Source: Carallia brachiata
Lineage: Eukaryota; Streptophyta; Magnoliopsida; Malpighiales; Rhizophoraceae
Length of the DNA stretch: 64,000 nucleotides
Assembly (NCBI GenBank): GCA_021464245.1
Contig: JADCRB010000040.1
Span: forward strand, 8,280,575 to 8,344,574
Direction: 5' to 3'
The notes beneath the pieces are model-generated. The model did not search any database. It worked only from the letters and a program-made list of their open reading frames with translations, and was not told where the DNA came from. Below, piece after piece: positions 12,560 to 24,330 of this stretch (position 1 is the first letter of the stretch; each line of letters starts with the position of its first letter). Position numbers and translations under genes: made by a program.

Positions 12560-13990
12560 TCCTTTTTAGTAATATACTTTTGATAAGAGCTTACAATTGA
12601 TATTGAGTATTAGTTGTATCAAATGTAAGATATAAAATCTATTAATAAGGAGTTGTGTGCAGAAGATAAATTGTCAAAAATGTATCACACTTGTTAAAAA
12701 AAATAAACTCCAGGCATTAAATATACAATGTAAAAGCTATTATTGAGGACTTTGTGTGAAGAATACAAATGACCAAAAGATATATCATATTTATTATCAT
12801 TCCTATTGAACATGGATTGTTGGATGTGATTTGATCAACCATAACCTACTTTTTCATTTTTTTTATAATTTCGGTTTTTTAATTTTCATTCTAATTTTTT
12901 GGTTCATCTATTGCAAACAATATAAGAATTTTATGTTAAACTATCCACGTCTTTTATATATGATGCAAATACAAAGTTTGGCTATTTTATTGATGAATGC
13001 AAGTCCTGATGATTTGAATCTTAAAAATCAGTTGCTTTTTAGATAAAAAAGATAATTCCTCCAAAGTAGATAACATACATGAAAATACGATAAAAGACAT
13101 GTCTTGGTATGAATATTCATTTTTAGAAAGTGTTATCTAATTCATTATGTCATCATAATCAGGATGCTGTCAATGAGGATTGGCACGAGAAAGCAATGTT
13201 GATACACAAAATCTTTTAAAAACTTATGGTCTTATGTTGGGAGTTGCTTATTACACGAGACAAATTGTCTTTTTTAATAATATACTCTTTACAAATGATA
13301 TTGAGTATTAATTGCGTCAAATGTAAGATATAAAAGCTATTAATGAGGAGTTATGTGGAAAAGACAAACTACAAAAAATGTATCACACTTATAAATGAAA
13401 TCAAATCTAGGCATTAAATGTATAACATAAAAGCTGTTATTAAGGAGTTGTGCGGAGAATACAAATTACCAAAAGATGTATCACACTTGTTATCTTTGTT
13501 ATTGAACAAAGATTATTGGATGTTAATTTATCAATCTTAATCTTTTTTTCTTCAATTTTTTTCTTTTTATAATTTTGGTGTTTTAATTTTCATTTTGATT
13601 TTTTGTTTCAATTATAGAAGTTAATACAAAACTTTATATTAAACCATCCACATTTTTAGACACAGAATAAATAGAAGGTTTAGTTATTTTATCGAGAAAT
13701 GAAAATCACGATGATTTGAATCTTGAAAAACAATTACTTCCTTATATGAAAAACATGAGAAAAATCTCTCCAAAGTGGATAGCGTATATGAAAAATACAA
13801 TAAAAGACATGTCGTAATATAGATATGCATTTTTAAAAAGTGTTATCAGATTCATTACATTGCTGTAATTATGATGTTACTAAACAAATTTGTACGAAAA
13901 AGCAATGATGACACACAAATATTTTTGCACTTATGGTTTGCATTGGGAATTCTTTACCACATTATAAACTTGGTTGTTCACGTAACACAC
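12560..13990 (+). repeat. Two tandem copies of an unidentified coding-like repeat (about 0.72 kb each)
   Basis: Unit 1 (about 12,560-13,280) and unit 2 (about 13,285-13,990) are direct repeats, and a third copy lies at 18,960-19,580. Each contains short peptide-coding stretches conserved in frame between copies. One is an ELCGEYKLPKDVSHLL-type segment (13,451-13,500; related at 12,750 and 19,430). Another is a PYMKNMRKISPKWIAYMKNT-type segment (13,741-13,800; related at 13,045 and 19,015). Conservation of peptide over noncoding text suggests descent from an exon-containing gene. Stops and frameshifts are frequent. I do not recognise the family. Confidence 0.6.
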
Positions 13991-14289
13991 CATCTTATAT
14001 ATGTGTAAAAAGATGATGAGTTGAGTGTCCAAGAGATAGTAGGTTACATACATGTTATATTTCCCACATATCTAGTGAAAGTTGCATACCTTATATTTGC
14101 TAATGGCAAACTTAGAGATCTTTTTAAATAAAAATATGAAAAATAAAGAAATAAAATTCATATTATTAGGATTGTATTGTTGGTTAGACTAGGTCATTAT
14201 TATTATTTTTTTTTGCATATTATAGACCTTTTGAACATAATTCTAAAAATTATTGTTTTTATTATTTTTCATTGCGATTATAATGCATA

Positions 14290-15000
14290 TGCACAATTCT
14301 TGTTAACTTTCATTAAAAGTCATAAAAAAATCATTTTCTTTTAATGTGATTATGTTGAGAATAAAATAATTCTCTTGTTGATTATTTAATTTTGAAGCAT
14401 TTTGTAATAACGAAACTGCTTTCATCATTATCGTCATATTCCATATTAGGTAGAGTAGAAGAGCTTGATTTAGTAGGCTATATAAATTTTTATGGCAGTC
14501 TATAAGATACTTTTCTTGACTTTTGTGGTTCATTAATCATTAAGGCAACAATAGAAAGAGGAAGTTCAACATTATATTGTGGTTAAAAAACATAATCACT
14601 AGTCCTTGTTCCTTTAACTCTAGTAATCTCTATATTTATCTTTCCAATCATAATTAAAGAATTGAGTAAATTAAATACTGACTAAAAGGTCTTTTTCTCT
14701 TGAATTCAAGCGAAAAGATCTATTATGTGAAAATTTAATTTCCACATTACCACCAATATATTCAACTACTTCTAATTGTCTTACACATTCCTTAACGAGT
14801 TCTGTTGCTTTTTTCAAAGTCCATTTATCAACTAAACTAACTTGATCCTGCATTATTATTTTTCATATAATAACATTTGATTTCAACTTATTTGTTAAAA
14901 ATAAAGTCGTCGTTCCTTTTGACCAATCTTGAGGGAATTTTCCAAATATAAGGGCATTATATTGCTCACACTTTGGTTTTCTTTATGTTGGGGAAGCTCA
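14290..15000 (-). pseudogene. EPRV movement-protein-like fragment, minus strand
   Basis: Minus-strand reading from about 15,000 to 14,290 gives movement-protein-like text. The clearest part is at 14,853-14,671, with VEYIGGNVEIKF followed by SHNRSFRLNS and KDLLVS. This resembles the conserved core of the 30K-superfamily movement proteins at the start of florendovirus- and petuvirus-type polyproteins. In-frame stops follow (for example just after 14,671), so it is a relic. It lies in the spacer between the arms, on the same strand as the RNase H end fragment at 19,590-20,300. The 30K assignment is by motif recognition only. Confidence 0.6.
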
Positions 15001-16139
15001 CATGATTACTTTGATTTGAATGTTTTTTTTTTCCTGTGTTTATTGTTTTTATAAAAAAAAGAGCTATGGCAAAATCATATAGTTTATTTGAGAGCCAGAA
15101 ATATAGAACTGTATTTTACTCTACACCAATAGCTTAACTTTGGTTTATAGTTTTCTCATTTTATTGATTTTATTGTGTAATTTTTTCATCAGGCTTATTG
15201 AACTCGTCTTGGTAAATTGCTCCCATAAATATCTCTTTCATTTTGCTTGTGGTTATTGTGATTTTCTTTTCTGTTTGTTGATTGAGCATTGAAAATAGAG
15301 TGAGGGAAAAAAAGCAGTAAACAAGTGGAGACCCAATTTATATATTTTTATGGAATTTTGTTTTTGTTTTGACAATGTCTATTTTTCTTTTATGTTGTTT
15401 TCTTATGAAAACCAATAGGATGTAAGCTTTTAAGAGTAGTAGTTTTAACTTTCGATTTATGGATAGTTAGAGTAAATTACTAAAAATATATGATAATAGT
15501 GTTTTTTGTTAAGGTCTGAATTAGATGATATTATGGAATTACTTCAGCTTAACTAAAATTTTGTTCGTTAGCTTTCTGTTTGCAGGAGTCACAAAAGCTA
15601 TTTACAAGAAGCAACTCAAGGAAGGGGGTTGAAAAAAACCAACAAAAGTGGTCTCAGTACAACATTTAATATTATCAAACTTATAGTAAGAAGACAAAAA
15701 ACAATGGAGTTCTCACACTCAAGAAGGTCTACAAATTTATGGAGAGAAAAATTTGTGAGGGCAAAAGAGATCCTATATTAAAGAGGAAAGAAGTTTAATT
15801 GTGATCTTCGACAAATCAATATAAGCAAATTAGAGATTTTGTTTTTTGATTTACAAGTAAGGTGATAAAGAATGTAGTGACATCTTACAACAATATCATC
15901 TACATATTTATAACCATCTTCAATAATGCTACTAATCGCTACATTGAAGCCTCCACTCCTTCCAATTTACTTGGTAGTTTGTCAACCATTGTTGACTTTA
16001 ATATGTCAACTATATTCATTAAAAAAAGTTGCCAAATTGTGAGGGTGGGTTATATATATATATATTTTTTTGTATTTAGTTACTAAATTTTAAGGGCTAT
16101 ATATTTTTCTTGTCTGTAGTGACATCAAACAAGGTTGTT
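15001..16139. other. AT-rich interval with no assignable gene
   Basis: No clear gene is seen. A plus-strand stretch at 15,585-15,830 reads as a few short codon blocks and could be upstream exon debris of the protease relic that follows. The 74-codon ORF at 15,862-16,086 has no recognisable domain. A short TA run is present near 16,050. Confidence 0.4.
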
Positions 16140-16600
16140 GGTTAAAAGAAAACTACTTGTGAGATAGAGATGGTTGATAAAAAAGGTATTATGAAGCTAT
16201 TAACTAAACATCCTGTAGCATTTATATTAAACTATTCAAGAGAATTTGGTAGATGTGAGTTTGCAAAACATGTGAGTATTATATATTCAACAGTATGCCA
16301 ATGTAAAAACTGCCTGCCGAATAAGATATACTAGCCATAAAAATTTTTTTTTTTTTTTGTTGTTCAGATTTACCGAGGGCCAACAGACATGGGTATAGAA
16401 CCCCGACAAGATCATGCGATAGTGCTTGTGGGATATAAACCACTTATGCGGGAATTAATGTTTTTTTGACTAGAAATTCTTGGGGAATGAATTGGGAAAG
16501 TTTGGGCATCAAAAAGATTATATGTTTGTCATTAACTCTATTAAAAAAGAGTTATAGTCGTGCTTTCACACCTAATATAATGTAGAACCTTTAAGTTTTT
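16140..16600 (+). pseudogene. Papain-like cysteine protease relic (C-terminal exons)
   Basis: Two exon-like blocks encode the C-terminal half of a papain-family (C1A) protease. Block 1 (16,170-16,271) reads GIMKLLTKHPVAFILNYSR, the segment before the catalytic His in plant papain-like enzymes. It ends at a GT donor (16,272). Block 2 starts after a T-rich tract and CAG (16,365-16,367) and reads IYRGPTDMG, then QDHAIVLVGYK, with the catalytic His in DHA. A frameshift near 16,460 follows, then a shifted NSWGMNWE-type segment at 16,470-16,500 holding the catalytic Asn region. The catalytic Cys exon is absent. It is a dead fragment. Confidence 0.75.
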
Positions 16601-18959
16601 AGGTTGTTTTGATCTAATATTGTGTTCTTGTTAATGTCTAAGTGAAGATGAATAAAATAACACAAAAGGGAGAGGAATTTCAAGTTTTAAGACAGTTCGA
16701 CCAGAGCTGTAGCTATGAAGTTCAGGGCTGTAGAGACAAAAATTATAACATGAGGATGAAGACAAAAAATTATATCATGGGGATGAAGACAGATGTACTG
16801 GAGTCGTAACTATAGTTTAGAGCATCACAAGGCTAATGGTTTGACTATTTAGAAAGTGTTGGAGCACTATAGCTCTATAACCTAGAGCCATGGTCATGGC
16901 TATTTAGGAATTTTTTATTTTATTACCTAGTTGATGAGAAAATTTGAGAGAGGTTTTGGCTATTGGGCCATAATTTTTATTTTAGGAGATATATAATTGG
17001 AGATTTAGAGAAGAATATAGGGCGGTGCTTTGGAAAAGACAATGACATTTAACAAGGGGTTTTTTGTGTTCATTATCTACCCACCTTCTCTTCTTTTCAA
17101 TTTCATTGTGAACTCTTTATCAATAGTATTTTGTGATGCTTTTATTCTTTCAATGTTGAACGAATTTCTTCTTCTAAAAGGGAGTTGGATCTTATATTGA
17201 TGTTTATGATTTATATTTGCAAGTTAATGATATGATATGATCTTTTTCAGTTTATTTGTATTATCCTACACTTAATGCGTTCAATTTATTAATCATTTAT
17301 TGAATGATCACATATTTAAAATTTGACACTTGAGAGAGGAAATTCTAGATATGACTCGTGTATCACAACATAAAATTCTAGATGACTCGAGAGGGTATTT
17401 GGGTTTTGTGGAATTAGTCAAGAGAATTATAATACTTAATCAATCTTCAATTTTTTTGTTTTTATAGAAATATCAAAATTGGAACTTTAACAGAACATAT
17501 ATTTGATTTAGTACTCGAGATAAAGAATTGAATGAATTAGGATTCTTGAGTCATAAACTAAACTATTAATCAGTTATTAGCTTATAAAGGAAATCATACT
17601 CTAGCTATAAGTGAAGTCGAACCTTTAGAACTTTAACCCATTAAATTTTACTTTTGACAATTTTTATCTTTAATTTTAAGATATATTTTACTTGTTCTTA
17701 TTCTATCATTTTGATTTCCAAATAAAATTATGATTATTAATTACATTAATTAGTGAAGTTTAGGATTTTATGTCCTTATGGAGACAAGAATCCTTCTTAT
17801 CGTTATATTATAAAACTTCACAACATGTACTATGTGGTTATATTTTCACTTACATCAATCGAGCTCTGGGGGTAGCCAGTCTTTCTTATAAACTTGGTAG
17901 TATTTCCATGTAAATTCTTCTTTCATCAGAATTCTTAGTTTAGATGGTCATTTATAATGTATTTTATTGTTTAGTCTTTTAATTTGCAGGTTGTCCTTAA
18001 ATGATTCAGGTTTTATCTCAAATTTTTGAAGTGATCAAATCCTTTAGGTCTCTTTTGCGGACATTGGTGCTTTTGTAATTTTGGTTTCTTTTGAATTTTA
18101 TTTCAATGCAATGAAACTCTACATAAAAACATTTTAGCAATGTAAAAACTTAAATTTACCTTAATATTTCAATCACACATACTCAATATGAAATTTAGAT
18201 AGCAAGGCTTGTGAGTATGGTTCATAATTTTTTTTTTTTTATGATGTGTTCATAAAGTTTAATTTACTCTTGTAAGCATCTTATCACTCTTGTGGACTTG
18301 TCTATAGTATATATCCCTTATAAGTTACAAACATTTTTTCTACTTTAAAAGTCTAGATATCTTCCAGATGGACTTAAAGAGTTTAAAGATGTAAGCTAGT
18401 TGTTTTACAGCCTGAGTGTAAATAAACTCTATTATCTGCTTCCAAACTCTATGTCATAATGTGTGTTGTTTAGTAAACTTATGAAATGTAAACGTTAGGT
18501 TTTATTCTCTAAAATAATTGTTGTAGAGGGATGTCTTATTTTAATTTCTTGTGATCAAGTGATTAATGTTGATTATGAAATTTCAATCATATTGTCTTTC
18601 AAACCCATTTGTAATAAAATTTTACATTCTATTTCTTTAAGACATGAGAAGCTTGTAACTAATTTATAAAATAACTTTATGATAGATAGTCTAGTTAATA
18701 CAACAAAAAACCTTTCATTTTTTGTTTCTATGCTTATGAAGCCAAGCTATTGAGGCTTAAAGGTCATATCATTTTCATTGCAAGTGGGAGAATCAAGGTT
18801 TTTAATTTTCACGCTACAACATAAGACATTTTTTATCCTTTTCAAAAATCAATAGTACTTTTTATCAACATTAGTACCACAATATTATCCTTTCAAAATT
18901 GGCATTTTATGTCTGCTATCTACTGTGGTTAATCTAAATAATGTAATTAGATCCTTAAG
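16601..18959. other. AT-rich intergenic DNA, nothing recognised
   Basis: No ORF of note, no terminal repeats that I can pair, and no RNA gene signature. Two imperfect repeats of 'aattataacatgaggatgaagaca' style text occur at 16,740-16,795. The remainder is scattered AT-rich sequence inside the spacer between the arms. Confidence 0.4.
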
Positions 18960-19580
18960 TGTGCAAGTGGCGTGATGATCTAAATTTTGAAAAATAGTTA
19001 CTTTCTTAGAGGAAAAATATGTGGACAATCCCTCCAAAATAGATAACATATGTGAAAAATACGATAAAAGATATGTCTTGATATAGAAATTTATTTTTAG
19101 AAAGTGTTATCTGATTCATTATGTTTTCATAATCATGATGTTGCTGAAGAGGTATGGTATGAGAAAAGCAATATTGACATACGAAAACTTTTTAAAACTT
19201 AGGGTTTTATGTTATGAGTTATTTATTACTTGAGAGATAAATTGCCCTTTTTAGTAATACACTCTCAATAAGAGCTTGCAATTGATATTGAACATTAGTT
19301 GCATCAAATATAAGATATAAATGTTATCAATGAAGAGTTATGTAGAGAAGATAAATTGCTAAAAATATGTCACACATATAGATGAAATCAACTATAAGTA
19401 TCAAATGTATGATGTAAAAGCTATTATTGAGGGCTTGTGTAGAGATTACAAATTTCCAAAAGATATATCAAACTTGTTATCCATCTTATTGAACATGAAT
19501 TGTTGGCTGTTAATTTATCAACCATAGCCAACTTTTTTAGTATTTTTTTTATAATTTTGGTGTTTTTATTTACATTCTGA
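18960..19580 (+). repeat. Third copy of the unidentified coding-like repeat
   Basis: Same orientation as the two copies at 12,560-13,990 and collinear with them over about 0.6 kb. It contains the 'cctccaaaatagataacatatg' block (19,030) and the 'gagggcttgtgtagagattac' block (19,427). It abuts the inner end of the right inverted-repeat arm at about 19,590. The coding frames are broken. Confidence 0.65.
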
Positions 19581-19589
19581 TTTTTTCTT

Positions 19590-20330
19590 TCAACTAGTAA
19601 GAGTAAGTGGTAGTTCAACTAATGTAGTCAATTTATTAGGTGAAGAAGTAAAAGTTGGTAGTTTATTAATAACAAAAGAATGAGTTGATTTTTTATAATT
19701 TACCATTTAAAAAGACTTTTTAGCAATAATTTTTCCTTTTTTTTTTTCTCTCAAGAATTCTTTATGTAAAAAGTTTAATAAAGAATTAAATTCTCTTTTA
19801 ACAAATGTAATATTAACATGAAAATTTGAAACTAAAAGTTGCCATCTAACAAAAATCTCTCGAAAACTAAATTTTTAACATCTTTTTTTACAATAAATTT
19901 TGCGAGTTTGTAGTCATCTATAATTAAAACTTTTTGTTGAAAATAAGATATTGAAAAGCCATAATACAAAAACAATGACAAAAATTCACTAGTTCAATAG
20001 CTGAGTAATTTATTTATGAGATTGGTATGAGTTTCAAAATTTAAAGTATTTTATTATCTGCAATTGTCAAATATTGACTCGACCAAACAACTCTTTTTTA
20101 ATCCATTCAAACAAATCGCTAAAATTAGACCCAAACTCGAAATAATCTGAAAAATTATGGTCAAATCTGACTAGTCTATAACTTTTGTGACGTGTTTTTT
20201 TCACAAGAAAAAAAAAGACCAAATTAGATATAGACTTGAAATAGTCCAAAAATTTAGGGTCAAATCTGATCAGTTCGTGACTCTCGTGACTTGGCTTTTT
20301 TTTTTTCTTTAGGATAATAAAAAAATGAAA
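19590..20330 (-). pseudogene. EPRV fragment (RNase H end and following ORF start), inverted copy
   Basis: Reverse-complement partner of 11,300-11,890. On the minus strand it shows the same decayed RNase H C-terminal text (20,000-19,750) and the restart of a second frame near 19,710. It also contains an internal roughly 75-bp near-duplication of the 'gtcaaatctgac-agt' block (20,160 and 20,260). Stops are present. Together with 14,290-15,000 and 12,090-12,550 it gives the minus-strand order RNase H end, movement protein, coat region. That order is what a circular or tandem viral template would leave. Confidence 0.6.
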
Positions 20331-20344
20331 TAAAAGATTGTAAT

Positions 20345-21300
20345 ATTCTAACCTTAAGCATTATGTACAAAAAAAGTACAGCTCTATCATAGTATATATT
20401 CATATAGAACAAATTGAGAGAAATTTAGTTGAATCTCAAAAATCCTTCAAGTCAAAAAGGTTTATGATATTTATCATACAAATATATCGTAAAAATAGTC
20501 ATTATGAAATTGATTCCTAAGAATATATCAGACACTTGTTACATATAATTATAAAACTGGTACAAAGAAAAAATTATTACTAACTATTCTTGATTCTTTT
20601 TCTTTCAACCCTTTTAATGAGTTGTTGTAAATCACCACTGTTAAAGGTTTAAGTTCTAATAGTGATCCACATAGATAATCAGAAACAATTCTTTAAAATT
20701 TTTTAGGGAAAGAGAAGTAAAAGATCATACTATTTTACTAGCTTGGCCTATTTTGGCAAACCTCATAAGAGAGTATTTATAAAGATTTTAACATTTGAAC
20801 CCTAATATTCAGACATGCTTAAGTTCTTAAAAATTGCACTTAGTCTTTCTATTTTCAAATATTTTAATCTTTTGAATGAAGTCTAACTTGATTTCTGTCT
20901 TATATTATGTCAAATGCAAGCTCTCATAATTGATCATTGATTAAGACAATCGAGTTTAGATCACAACCACCCGAGGTAATTGCTTGGTTGGTGATCTAAT
21001 GTGCTTCCTCTTGCATTGGCCAAAATTTGAGTCCCCTTATTATCGCTTGCCCCCTAACAATAGAGATTTATGTCTATGGCGCAGTGTTGGGTCTTAGATT
21101 CGTTAATATTGCAGTTGGATGCGAGAGAGGCTCACTTAAGTCTAATAGAGCTTAGGTGGTGAGTCCTTCTTATAAAAGAGATTGAAAAAGGAAATCAACA
21201 GATGACCCTCAGTCTCGGTTTACATATGTACTAACTAACATATATGCAATACACCTTTTTTGATTAAAATAAAAGGTTAAATCAAAGAATAATAATTTTT
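20345..21300. mobile_element. About 0.95-kb insertion in the right arm, unclassified
   Basis: The left arm passes from the counterpart of 'ccaaggt' (11,224) to that of 'cttttatttc' (11,253) within about 30 bp. This block is therefore extra in the right arm. It is noncoding. Around 20,985-21,050 the text 'ggttggtgatctaatgtg' followed about 30 bp on by 'atttgagtcccc' resembles polymerase III A and B boxes. A tRNA-related SINE may be nested here, but it has no clear tail or duplication. A solo LTR is the alternative. Confidence 0.4.
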
Positions 21301-22296
21301 ATATAAGATACCTTGGTGATATCAATTATAAGGATCCCTTAAATGACCATTACATGAACACTTTCACAGGCAAATAAGTAATTTCTATTTAAAAATTCTC
21401 ATAATGGATTAATTAATGAATTTATTCATCTCACAAGCATCCACATGTTTATTCAAGTATCTACATATTTTAGTCCATGAGATCAATTGCTCAGTTCATA
21501 AAAATAGAACATCACATGTGCATGTGCAATCTCACAATTTTATTAATATCTAATCTCAATAACATAATGACTATGATAATACTTTTATATAATAAATATA
21601 TCATAATTATGATTCAATAATGATTATTTTTGCAAAATATATTTATTTCGTAGATTTTATTTTTGAAGTTTATTTTATAATAATATCATGCATACATAAA
21701 CAATACAAAAAATAAACGATGCTTTCATTAATAAAATTGTATGCGTGAAATATTTAATATGTATATAAATATTAACCAACCTATTTGTTAGTAAGGCATA
21801 AGTCTCCTCCTTAATTTAAAAAGATAGTAATATTAATAAAGTTATTGGAATTCTAAAAATATTAATAAATCTAATTTTGAAAGTACTTCTAAATCAATTA
21901 GATATCATAACAAAAAACTTAAACTCTACCACAAGACATTGCAATTAGTAGTTTCATTGAAAAATTTTTATCTCTTATAATCTTTCAAACTCAATTCTAA
22001 GCCTAAAGGATTGAAACAAACCAGAGCAACAAATATTGTCAATGACCCAAATCAATTTCAATTTCAATTTCACTCAACTACTTTTACTAAATTCTAAATT
22101 AATTAAAAAAGTAAAATTAATTTAATTGACATTATTGGAAAAAGTTTCAATTAATCTCAAAAACTCATATTCTAATATTTTAATATTGTTTAGTAGATAT
22201 GTAAAATTTGCAAACTTCACGACCCAATTCTATCAAATAGATTTTCATTGATAGGAAGGAGGTGGAGTTGTTTATGTTTCGCGATCCGTGAAATTA

Positions 22297-22440
22297 GTTG
22301 TTTTTTTTTTTTTTGGTTAATAAAAAAAGATGTTCGAGGATATGATGGTCATAACATATGTGGATTAGGGTTGGAGTAAACCTAGTTTTTGAATTCCTTG
22401 TTTAGCCACCCCTATTTTTTTTAAAAACAGGTTGTTTATA
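22297..22440 (-). mobile_element. Short retro-insert with poly(T) head
   Basis: The left arm (2,320-2,345) lacks this roughly 145-bp segment, which begins with a run of T at 22,299-22,314. On the minus strand it therefore ends in poly(A), as a truncated LINE or processed-RNA insert would. It is too short to classify. Confidence 0.45.
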
Positions 22441-22891
22441 TCTCGTAATAAAAACAAAACATCAAAACTACTATTGTTCCTCGCACATTGCCAGCAAGTA
22501 TTTTTATCATTTTTTTAATCTAATATCATTTGTTAAGAAAATTTTAAATAAGATAAAATATTAGTGTGCAGAATTTTAGTATTTTGATTGGTATTCTAAA
22601 TAAAACAAAATTAATAATTTTTACAATAAAATTGATAATATTTACAAAGAAAAATACCAACTTTTAATTTCTAGTATAAAAATTAAACTATTAGCATTAT
22701 CATATTGTGAACATTAATTAGAATACTAAAATTTTAGACATGTTCCATGTAAGGAAAAGGATTAAAATATGCTTCAAAGCTTTCTCCCTCACTGTTCGCA
22801 TATTATTATTTTTTTTTTGTTTTTCTATCTTGCCTTTATCCTTCAGTTTTTTGTTTTTGCATAAAAAGAGACAAAACATGAGGTGGTGAAT

Positions 22892-23213
22892 ACATCACTC
22901 GAGATGGTAATTGGTGGTTATTCGATGTGTCTTCTTTCACATTGATTTAAGTTTGAATTTCTGTAATAGTTGCGCCTGCTCCTGAATTTGGAGATTACTA
23001 AGAGGCGCAGTTGCAAATTTCAGACTCGTTAACACCGTGGTCGAGAGTAAAGAAGAGCTGTTAGGTTTAACTGTGTTAGAACGGTGGGTTTGTCTCTTTA
23101 GGATGGTTGAATGAGGCATTGACGAATGAGAGTTATTTCGATTTCGACTGACATATTCAATGATCATCATATCTGTAATAAATTTTTTTTGTTGTTAAAA
23201 AAAAAAAAGACCG
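22892..23213 (+). mobile_element. SINE-like or processed-RNA insertion, 322 bp
   Basis: Flanked by a 7-bp duplication (ggtgaat at 22,885-22,891 and 23,214-23,220). It ends in an A-rich tail at 23,195-23,208 on the plus strand. The left arm has the undisturbed site at about 1,875. The body shows no clear polymerase III boxes, and a short minus-strand ORF (22,937-23,170) has no recognisable domain. It could be a SINE, a truncated LINE or a processed gene fragment. Confidence 0.6.
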
Positions 23214-23293
23214 GGTGAATGTTCGACTAAGCCCATATTTGATTCAATCACCTTGATTATCACTTTACACGTAATGACAACAATTATTATTTA

Positions 23294-23524
23294 GGGAAAA
23301 ATTTGGTGGGCATACGATTTTTTCCTACTGTGTCCACATGCGTTTTTTTGTGCAACCACAAGTGTTTTTTGTGCAACCGCAACAATAAAAAGTAATATAA
23401 AAAATATTATTGTTTTTTCATTTCACATTTTTCCCTTATGATTGCACAAAAAACGCTTGTAATTGTACAAAAAAAATGCATGTAGACACAGTAAAAAAAA
23501 TTATATGCTTATGTAATGGAAACC
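23294..23524. mobile_element. 231-bp foldback MITE with 9-bp target duplication (Mutator-type size)
   Basis: The two halves are inverted copies. The left half runs from 'gggaaaaatttggtgggcat' through 'actgtgtccacatgcg' and 'gtgcaaccacaag'. The right half reads back 'gcacaaaaaacgcttgtaat', 'catgtagacacagt' and 'atatgcttatgtaatgg'. The 9-bp tattattta flanks it at 23,285-23,293 and 23,525-23,533. The left arm holds one copy only. The 9-bp duplication points to a MULE-derived MITE. Confidence 0.85.
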
Positions 23525-23606
23525 TATTATTTATTTTACTAAACACTGATGTTTTTTAATTTCGGCTATTAACTTGTGACCATCAAATTATATATATATC
23601 TATTTA

Positions 23607-24330
23607 ATTAGTATAAAAAAAATTTTGAAGGAGCTTCCCCTTAATCCATGCTGCCACGTGACAATTTATGTGAATTTTCTTTTTAAATTTTTTGTTGTTT
23701 TTTGAATTTTCTTCATTTTCTACTATTTTCTCAATTCACCCTGTCTAATAATTTTTGTATATTTGATCATTAAACAAAATTGTAACCGACAATTACTAAT
23801 ATTAATAATGGTCAATGAGCCAAGAAATTAATGGTAATTAGTTGACAATTATGGGAGCATTAACAGCAGTTTTTCTCCTTAATTAGTATAAAAGAGAAGT
23901 TTAGATAGATCTTCCCCTTAATCCATACTACCACGTGGCAATTTATGTGAATTTTCTTTTTAAATTTTTTGTTGTTTTTTGAATTTACTTCATTTTCTAC
24001 TATTTTCTCAATTCACCCTTTCTAATAATTTATATATATTTAATCATTAAACAAAATTGTAACTGACAATTACTAATATTAATAATGGTCAATGAGTCAA
24101 GGAATTAATGGTAATTAGTTGACAATTATGGGAGCATTAACAACAATTTTTCTCCTTGCTTACATGTATTAAAATTTAATATTAATAATAACCGAAATTG
24201 ACATTAACTATTATAACTAGCAATTATGCGAGCATTAAACAAAATCACAACCGATAATTTTTAATATTAATAATGGTCAATGAGGCAAGAAATTAATGAC
24301 AATTAGTTGACAATTATGCGTTTAAAAAAT
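23607..24330. repeat. About 272-bp tandem repeat of the Helitron 5' region
   Basis: The block from 'aattagtataaaa' through 'ggagcattaacagcagttttt' (23,607-23,876) is repeated at 23,881-24,150. A partial third unit (about 24,225-24,320) contains 'aatggtcaatgagg'. Each full unit carries the CCACGTG-C box and the sequence 'ttccccttaatcca'. Confidence 0.85.
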
